A stretch of DNA of 7,229 bases from the NCBI GenBank assembly GCA_965365465.1, contig CBDUBU010000211.1:1-7229 (forward strand), read 5' to 3'. Positions 6,654 through 7,229 of the stretch are shown here, in pieces. The first letter of the stretch is position 1, and each line of letters starts with the position of its first letter. The notes below the pieces were generated by a model that was not told where the DNA came from, ran no database searches, and worked only from the letters and a program-made list of their open reading frames with translations. The translations under genes were made by a program, and so were the position numbers. This stretch comes from CBDUBU01 sp965365465 (GTDB lineage Bacteria; Bacteroidota; Rhodothermia; Rhodothermales; DASSAV01).

Positions 6654-6661
6654 TAACTTTC
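6654..6661 (+). promoter_or_regulatory. Weak Bacteroidota-type -7 element candidate before the second paralogue
   Basis: TAACTTTC matches the TAnnTTTG consensus at all fixed positions but the last, and lies 18 bases before the ATG at 6680, in the A/T-rich 35-bp gap after the upstream stop. No TTG is visible at the proper -33 spacing. With so short a gap, co-transcription with the upstream gene is the simpler reading. Confidence 0.15.
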
Positions 6662-6679
6662 ACTCCAAAAAGGCGAAGT

Positions 6680-7229
6680 ATGAAAAAAGTTGTGTTGATG
6701 CTGGCATTCATGTTTGCGAAGGCAGCGTGGGGCGGTTCTGCAGGCGGTTACGAGTTTATATCGCCGCTTCCAGGCTCCGAGGCCAATACCCTGGAATCCA
6801 CCATCATCATCCGTGAAGGCGCAGCCATTGCGTCCGGCACGCTGACACAAGACGCCGTTACCGTGTGGGGATCGGAGAGCGGTGAGGTTTACGGCCGGTT
6901 GATCCTTTCCTCTGATGAAAAGACCCTCATCTTCAAACCCTCCCAGCTTTTTGCTCCGGGCGAACGGGTCCAGGTGACCATTCATCCCGGCATCCTGACC
7001 CTTTCCGGCAGGCCCCTCCCGGCGTATCAGTTCTCTTTCGGAGTGGCCTCCTTCTCGGGGACGCCCAACCCCTACGAATACATTCCGGCGCTGCGCCCGG
7101 ATCAGGACGAGGAGCCGGATGCGATGCGTAAGCGGAGTTCCGATCCGGTTCCGGACAACTTTCCGGAGATAAAAGTTGAGGTCTATGACAGCACGGCGAT
7201 TGGCGACGGCTACATCTACCTTTCCGTTT
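6680..7229 (+). CDS. Second arylsulfotransferase-like secreted protein, tandem paralogue (3' partial)
   Basis: The frame is open from ATG 6680 to the window end; 183 codons are visible. A signal peptide-like start (MKKVVLMLAFMFAKAAWGG; the Lys at 14 in the hydrophobic core is unusual) is followed by an Ig-like domain at about 24-124. It matches the upstream protein in order and in short motifs: SSDEKTLIFKPSQLFAPGE here against SDDRTVIYRPAAPFMPGE there. After an acidic linker (about 138-155), VPDNFPEIKV ... GDGYIYL at 157-181 lines up with VPSDFPFMKV ... APGYIFL, the entry into the propeller of the upstream protein. The rest, including any active-site His and any T9SS sorting domain, lies beyond the window. 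The start is preferred because it leads straight into the signal peptide, with a weak AAGGCGAAG before it. The 35-bp gap suggests one operon with its paralogue. Catalytic competence cannot be judged. Confidence 0.85.
   Translation, partial: MKKVVLMLAFMFAKAAWGGSAGGYEFISPLPGSEANTLESTIIIREGAAIASGTLTQDAVTVWGSESGEVYGRLILSSDEKTLIFKPSQLFAPGERVQVTIHPGILTLSGRPLPAYQFSFGVASFSGTPNPYEYIPALRPDQDEEPDAMRKRSSDPVPDNFPEIKVEVYDSTAIGDGYIYLSV

Noticed and set aside
6535..6816. 93-codon open frame bridging the two paralogues
   Set aside because: It is out of phase with both, and the in-phase reading from 6680 gives a signal peptide and an Ig-like domain homologous to the upstream protein.

Overview
The window is GC-rich (about 60%), all recognisable genes lie on the + strand, and it splits into two blocks. 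The best guess at the host is a GC-rich member of the Bacteroidota/Rhodothermota group (Rhodothermia-like). The main reason is the C-terminal type IX secretion (T9SS) type A sorting domain on the protein at 4074-6644, with its FPNPF start, the LGQQVRVLVE and GLPAGVYYYELEAG stretches and a KMVYVR end. T9SS is restricted to that wider group. This is inference; there is no rRNA or other phylogenetic marker here.

Block 1 (2-3947) is a tightly packed terminal-oxidase locus. It holds a 5'-truncated heme-copper oxidase subunit I fused to a subunit III-like domain (2-1675), a 125-residue three-helix membrane protein of unknown function (1688-2065), a caa3-type CtaG assembly protein (2065-2697) and a membrane-anchored triheme cytochrome c (2694-3947). 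The gaps are 12 bp, then a 1-bp overlap, then a 4-bp overlap, so one polycistronic mRNA is likely. Subunit II and the first part of subunit I are expected upstream, outside the window. Together these genes would build a cytochrome c-type oxidase of the cell envelope: core subunits, a copper-site assembly factor, a small accessory protein, and a cytochrome that probably feeds electrons to it.

A 126-bp gap (3948-4073) separates this from block 2 (4074-7229). Block 2 holds two consecutive genes for secreted proteins related to each other. The first is complete: signal peptide, Ig-like domain, arylsulfotransferase (ASST)-type beta-propeller, Fn3-like domain, carbohydrate-binding-like beta-sandwich and T9SS sorting domain. 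The second starts 35 bp downstream and is cut by the window end. Its visible part repeats the signal peptide, Ig-like domain and propeller entry of the first, so the pair is a tandem paralogue array. The first paralogue keeps the residues expected of the ASST active site.

No RNA genes, CRISPR arrays, insertion sequences or clear hairpin terminators were found. The most interesting points are the tandem T9SS-secreted ASST-like proteins, the undescribed small membrane protein of the oxidase locus, and the Gln that replaces the canonical K-channel Lys in subunit I.
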